Under the pieces are notes generated by a model. The model ran no database searches. It saw nothing but the letters and a program-made list of their open reading frames with translations, and had not been told where the DNA came from. Of a DNA stretch of 64,000 bases, positions 59,440 to 64,000 are shown piece after piece. The stretch comes from Tilletiopsis washingtonensis (Eukaryota; Basidiomycota; Exobasidiomycetes; Entylomatales): positions 554,562 through 618,561 of the forward strand of contig NW_020312005.1 in NCBI RefSeq assembly GCF_003144115.1. Reading direction: 5' to 3'. The translations under genes and the position numbers were made by a program. Positions within the stretch are counted from its first letter, which is position 1. Each line of letters starts with the position of its first letter.

Positions 59440-60014
59440 GGCCGCACCGCAGACGCGACACTGGACGCAGAGGTGGCCAGAGGCGAGTGAGTGGGTGAGG
59501 GCTGGCCGCGGCGGTCAGTGAGTGCGAGGGGTATGAGTGGCGAAGGAGCGACGGTCGTGTGAGGGTGTCAGGACGGCGTCGGCGAGCTCGGCGGCGCGGT
59601 GTTACTTTGGCCGCGCGGCGGCACCAACACGGAGGCAGCGAGCGGAGGCGGCAGGCCATCGGCCTCGCGCGCGCGCCGCGCGCCGCCGCGCGCCTCTTGG
59701 CCCGGCGACGCGCCCCTGCACGTGACCTGTCGCCGCGCATGCGTCTCACCTCCAGCCTGAGCGCGGCGCTCAAGCTTCCGGCGCCCTCATCCCCCGCCTC
59801 CACCACCCTCCTCTTGCCCGACTCCCTATCCTCGCATACAGCCGCGCTGGCGCTTCACGTGCATCGCAGCCTACCGCAGAAAGGGTCACGGCCACACCTC
59901 CGCTCGCTCCTCACTCTTCCGCCAGCCTCTGCGCCGCTGCCTTCTCCTGCTTCCTAGCGCACGCCGTTCCCGTCTGCCCGTCCTCTCCTTCGCCCACCGC
60001 TACCCGCCGCAGCC
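59440..60014. promoter_or_regulatory. Divergent intergenic region before SMD1
   Basis: These 575 bp lie between two starts that read away from each other. The 150 bp before SMD1 are rich in CTCC, CTTCC and CCTC strings (for example CCACCACCCTCCTCTTGCCC). No other feature was recognised. Confidence 0.45.
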
Positions 60015-61011
60015 ATGAACCTCGTTCGGTGAGTCGAAGCGCTGATACGCAGCATAGGGATCTGGGTGTGTCGCGCTGCGCAGGAGCGCCGCTCCCGCGC
60101 CAGGTCGCATGCGAGGCGGCTCGGAGAAGCAGCCGCAGCTCGACGGCGGAGAAGCGACTCGCGAAGCCATAGACTAATGCGCAGGCTTGGTACGACAGGC
60201 GTGCTTCTGCCTTTCATGCGAGCAGAGCAGCTGCTTTTGCCGGCATGAGCTGCCCCACGGCAGCGTGCGCTCAGCCCGAAAGCTCGCAGACGACTGCCGT
60301 GTCGCAGCGGCGAGTGGTCTTCGCATCACCGTCGGGCTGCGGTAAGAGCTCTCGCCATTGCAAGCGGACTATGTCTGCTCGTGCGATGGACACGACTGTA
60401 GCCGCTGTGATGTCTTGCGAGGCGAGACGTCTCGCTAGAGTCGCTCGAGGCGCAGCACGAGACCTGGCCGCAATCGCAGCCGTGTCTCGAGGTGCTGGAC
60501 ACCTGGCAACGCTGTGTGGTCGCTGCGCAGTTGCACTTCTTGCAGATCCGCCGCACCGCTGCGTCGAATCGCGCGCACTCGTGCTGACGCTGCCTGCTCC
60601 AGCTTCTTGATGAAGCTCAACAATGAGTCGGTGACGATCGAGCTCAAGAATGGCACAGTGGTGCACGGCACCGTCACTGGTAAGCTTCAGTCTTTGCACA
60701 CTCCCCACTCGCACTGACTTCTCGCTGTTCTAGGCGTGGATGTGCAAATGAACACGCATTTGAAGACGGTCAAGATGACGGTCAAGGGGCGCGAGCCACT
60801 CTCCCTGGACACGCTCTCCATTCGCGGCAACAACACGCGCTACTGGATCCTGCCCGACGCCCTGCCGCTCGACGTGCTGCTGGTCGACGACGCACCGAAG
60901 CCAAAGGGCGTGCGCAAGGACGGCGGTCTCAAGCGCGGCGGCGATCGTGGACGCGGCGGCCGTGGTGGACGGGGACGTGGCGGACCAAGAGGCCGTGGAC
61001 GCGGCTTCTAG
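60015..61011 (+). CDS. SMD1: Small nuclear ribonucleoprotein Sm D1
   Basis: Exons 60015-60028 (14 nt), 60603-60679 and 60734-61011 encode 122 residues. The Sm fold is intact: [60 protein letters not shown]. The C-terminus is an RG/RGG tail ([20 protein letters not shown]), the usual target for symmetric arginine dimethylation that aids SMN-type assembly. Sm D1 is one of seven Sm proteins in the ring on U1, U2, U4 and U5 snRNAs. The first exon MNLVR is placed by phase and by the conserved family start. The first intron is 574 nt, about ten times the usual length in this window. The gene is convergent with the Est1-like gene. Confidence 0.95.
60029..60602 (+). other. SMD1: Long first intron of SMD1 (574 nt)
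   Basis: The donor is GTGAGT, and the acceptor CTCCAG is preceded by GCTGAC as a branch site. The interior shows no exon. A C-box-like TGTGATGT lies near 60407, but I find no D box at suitable distance and no clear terminal stem, so a snoRNA cannot be claimed. Confidence 0.7.
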
Positions 61012-61316
61012 GGTGGCAAAGAGCATTGGCTCGTCATGTATTCATACGGCTGCGAGACTGTGCGACGACCACGAATGCGCACACTGCCAAGCAGACTCGA
61101 GTGACGCGAGTGCAGGAACGTGATGGCGATGCGCGCGCCCGTCCCAGCTTCTCTGATGTCTCGCCTCGCAAAACATGTGCCGCATGCGCCTGGTGGCACA
61201 CGAGGCGGGCGAACATTGGCTAGAGCTGGGCTTAGGGACGGGAGGAGAGACGCACCGCTAGAGCGACGCGCTCTGTAAGGAGAGGCGTGGATGCGCGGGA
61301 GAGCAGGTCCAGGTCC
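61012..61316. other. Intergenic region between convergent SMD1 and Est1-like genes
   Basis: These 305 bp contain the 3' flanks of both genes. Short open frames occur but none is convincing. Confidence 0.4.
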
Positions 61317-64000
61317 TCAGCCGTTGAGGAAGCTCTGGGCCGCGTCGTGCGGTGCACGCTGCTGCGCGTGTCCATTGCCCGCGAACGGCGACGTGTGCTG
61401 GCCTTGCGGCGCGGCGAATGCGTCCGGGCCTGGCGGAGCGAAGCCCGAGCTGCTCGCGTACGATGCGAACGGCGCGCTGGCAGCGCCGTTCATCGACGAT
61501 GCATGCGAGGCCTGCGAGGTGCCGCCGGCGTACGACATCGGACCAGGCGCCGCTGCAAACGCGCCGCCCAGATGCTGCGTGGCGCGCCCGGCCGCGAAGG
61601 GCGAGCCGCTGGCGTGTTCCTGCTGCGCGTTGAAGTGCCGCTGCTGTTGCTGCTGCGGCGAGGCGTAGCCGCCCGGCGTGTCCCAGGCGCGCGCGGGAGG
61701 CGAAAAGGCGCGTGCGTGCGAGTGGTGCACGTCGCCGGGACCCGAGGCCCAGATGCTCGCCTGACCGGCTCCGCTGAAGTCAGATGAGGTGCGCGCTACG
61801 CCGCCAAAGAGGAGATGCGGCTGCTGTGCTGGTGCGGAGGCGAGACTCGGAGCATGAAGAGCAGGTGCGTGTGGCTGAGAGGGAGACTGTGCCGGCGATC
61901 GACCTGTCAGCACCTGCAGAAGCAGATGCTGCGCCGTCATGGGACTGGGCGTCGATGCGCCCGAGGCAGGAGCCAGCGCACGACTGCGCGCAGCAGCGGG
62001 AGTGCCAGGATCTTGCGGCTGCGGCACGGCAGCTGCGGCCGTGCGCGAGGCGGCAGAGGCCGAAGGAATGAGGATCAGATCGTCGTCTGAGTCATCCAGC
62101 TCGCCGACGCCGGCACGCATGGCCATGTCGACGACGTCCTCTGTAGACTCGGACGCAATCTCGGGATCGTCGTCGCGCTGCGGCAGGGCGTCGCGCAGAC
62201 CAATGCGATCCAGGCTGCTCTGCGGCTCTGCAGACTGCGTCTCTGCTGCGTCGCCTCCGCCGCGCAACGACTCCTGCGTGGCGTTGAGACCAGGCCCTTG
62301 CTCGTCCAGAGCGAAGAGATTTCGCTCGTCGTCAAAGTAGATCGGACTTGCGTCGGACTCGGCCATGACTTTGGCGTCGATGAGCAAGTCTGCAATGCGC
62401 ATCAGCTGCTCCTCGTTCGGATGCACCTGACTAGCGCGAGGCTGTGCCAGCGACGAGCCCGGCGTCGAGCCGTTGACGTAAAGCATGGCCTTGCGAGTCG
62501 GCGCGAAGCCCCGCATGTCCGAGTCCTCCTCGAGCGCAAGAGGCGCAGCTCCAGTCTGTCCCATGGCGCCCAGACTCGGCAGTGCGTCGAATGGAAACGC
62601 GAAGCGCAGAGTGTTGATGAACGAGACGTAGCTCTTCCACAGCTCGACTGTCGTCTGTACGAGCGCTGCATCTGCCAAGGCCCGCGCTTGAGCCTCCTCG
62701 ACTTCCGTCTCGCCGAGGTCTTGACTGAGCGAAGACTCCTGACTGAGCGCCGCGGCACGATCGGCAGAGCGAGACATGTACTCCAAGTGGCTCTTCATCC
62801 ACTTCGACAGGATGCGCAGCGCGGGCAGCATGCGCCGAAAGGCCGCAGAGATGTGGCGTGCTGCGCTTGCTGCTGCCTCGCCAGCGCCGCCACGCATACG
62901 AGCCGGTGCTGTTGGTGGACTCTTGCGTGCTGCATCGAGTGCCTCGCGCGTCTCGGATGTGCCGGCCTTGACGAGTCGTTGCATGATGCCGAGCACGTGC
63001 GTCAGGTTCTGATGCTCCGCCGACGCGGCGCTTCCGGCCGAGGAAGTCTCGGTTGTGGCCTCAGCGCCACGCCCTGGTCGAGGTCGAGAGCTCGTAGTGC
63101 TTGCAGCACCACTGCGCCACAGACGCGCAGTCCAGGAGGCTGCCAGACCAGTGACGACGATGCGCACAATGGCATCGGCGGCCAGCGTGCGGCTGACGAT
63201 GGCGCGGGAGAAGCGCGAGAGGAACTCCTCGGCGAAGGGCTGGATGATGGCGAACCTGTGTGCGGACAAGCGTCAGCTGTCCTGCGCGCCTCAGGGCGAG
63301 CCAAACAGCCAGTCAAGGCTGCGCACAGATGCGGCAGAACTCACTTCTCGCGCGTGTAGAACAAGCCATGCAGAACAACAAAATCACGCAGGACAGCCGC
63401 TGCCGTCTCGTCTAGCTTCTCCTTCGCACCACCAGCAAGCAGCCGCTCTCGCCCGCCCTCCTTGCTCCACGCCGCCACGGCCTTGCGCAGCGTCAGCTCG
63501 AGATTCTGGCGAGCCGTGTCGAAGGGGACGCGCACGCAGAGAGCGCGGTAGTAGTGGTAGATCGAGAGGAATGGATCGCCCGAGTACGTGGCGATCACTG
63601 CGAGCTGGTTCGAGGGATTGCCGTTGTCGGGAAGCAGCAGGCGCGCTTGCTCGTAGCATGCGGCAGCACGCGAGAAGTCCCGTCGTGACGAGACCTCTTT
63701 GCTGGTGCGCGCAACGGCTGCAGCGGCAATCACCTTGCCCGCTCGACCTCTCCCTGCGCCGGCGCCTCCACGCTTGCTTCCGGCGCCGCCACGGCCCTCC
63801 TCGCCGCCGCCACGGTCATCGCGGTACAGCTCGCGATAGCGCGCCAGATCGCCACAGCACAGAAGTGCCTTGTGCACGACCTCTAGTAGCCGCGTACGAT
63901 TGCCCGGCAGGCTGGCCGCCTGCAGCAGAGCGGCACCAGGCAGAGCGCCCGACGCGCCAGCGCCAGGAATGCGATCGAGCCCGGTCGAGGCAGACGTGTC
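61317..64000 (-). CDS. Est1/SMG7-like (Est1 DNA/RNA-binding domain) protein, 5' end missing
   Basis: Two minus-strand coding pieces are visible: 64000-63345, open to the right edge in frame, and 63255-61317 with the stop at 61317-61319, giving 864 residues. The joining intron (89 nt) splits a Lys codon. The strongest match is ACYEQARLLLPDNGNPSNQL followed by AVIATYSGDPFLSIYHYYRA, the TPR-like helical repeats shared by SMG5, SMG6, SMG7 and yeast Est1/Ebs1. GLFYTREKFAIIQPFAEEFL follows. The C-terminal 350 residues are Gln/Ala/Ser-rich and disordered (HFNAQQEHASG near the end), and no PIN nuclease domain is present, which argues for SMG7/Ebs1 type over SMG6. Family members act in nonsense-mediated mRNA decay or telomerase recruitment. 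Which role applies here cannot be told. The N-terminal 14-3-3-like part probably lies beyond the window. Confidence 0.85.

Noticed and set aside
60029-60602. A snoRNA gene inside the long SMD1 intron
   Set aside because: A C-box-like TGATG element is present, but no matching D box at suitable distance and no terminal stem could be found by eye.

Overview
This window looks like nuclear DNA of a GC-rich, intron-rich fungus. It is most likely a basidiomycete of the smut/Exobasidiomycete kind (Ustilaginomycotina), but that placement is an inference from gene architecture and not from a database match. The support is: 23 protein genes on both strands with about 94 short spliceosomal introns, donors mostly GTGAGT, GTGCGT or GTGAGC, frequent CTGAC-type branch sites, a 12-exon enolase, and CT-rich leaders directly before several start codons. 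I found no operons, Shine-Dalgarno sites, CRISPR arrays, rRNA genes, convincing tRNAs or mobile elements. All exon boundaries were worked out by hand from splice signals, reading phase and remembered family motifs, so they are models without transcript evidence.

Layout, left to right: the 3' end of an unrecognised gene (1-181, +); FIT/Scs3-type lipid-droplet protein (229-1474, -); hexokinase (2465-4628, +); an intronless cytochrome P450 (4670-6205, -); enolase (6955-8929, +); a 2-kb gene-free stretch; a Zn2Cys6 transcription factor (11001-14518, +); TAPT1/Emp65-type membrane protein (14943-18192, +); a TRIC-like multi-pass protein (18272-19472, -); wax-synthase-type MBOAT acyltransferase (20869-22934, +); VPS29 of the retromer (23152-24415, -); meiotic MutS homologue MSH4 (24627-28634, +); an unrecognised 820-residue protein (28679-31298, -); a CRAL-TRIO/Sec14-like protein (32133-34937, +); a secreted GH23 lysozyme-like protein (36264-37557, +); an FBXO9/Hrt3-type F-box protein (37861-40235, -); an S33 proline iminopeptidase-like hydrolase (40461-41417, +); the SET1 H3K4 methyltransferase (42275-47331, +); transaldolase (47548-49107, -); an EI24-type membrane protein (49976-51584, +); an ELO fatty-acid elongase (52720-54245, +); an unrecognised 1617-residue low-complexity protein (54525-59439, -); Sm D1 (60015-61011, +); and the 3' part of an Est1/SMG7-like gene running off the right edge (61317-64000, -).

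Most genes are housekeeping: glycolysis and the pentose phosphate pathway (HXK, ENO1, TAL1), membrane lipid and lipid-droplet work (FIT, MBOAT, Sec14-like, ELO), endosome sorting (VPS29), chromatin (SET1), splicing (SMD1), RNA decay or telomere biology (Est1-like), ubiquitin ligation (FBXO9) and meiosis (MSH4). They do not form an obvious functional cluster. Genes are packed in alternating orientation, with head-to-head pairs separated by about 0.2-1 kb and tail-to-tail pairs sometimes under 50 bp apart.

The points most worth a second look are a GC-AG intron followed by a 15-nt microexon in MSH4, the secreted GH23 muramidase-like gene with a KR processing site and a Lys/Thr/Glu/Ser linker, a P450 with a derived heme-binding loop and no introns, VPS29 with a roughly 90-residue charged insertion, a 17-residue tandem repeat in SET1, and a 574-nt intron behind the 14-nt first coding exon of SMD1.
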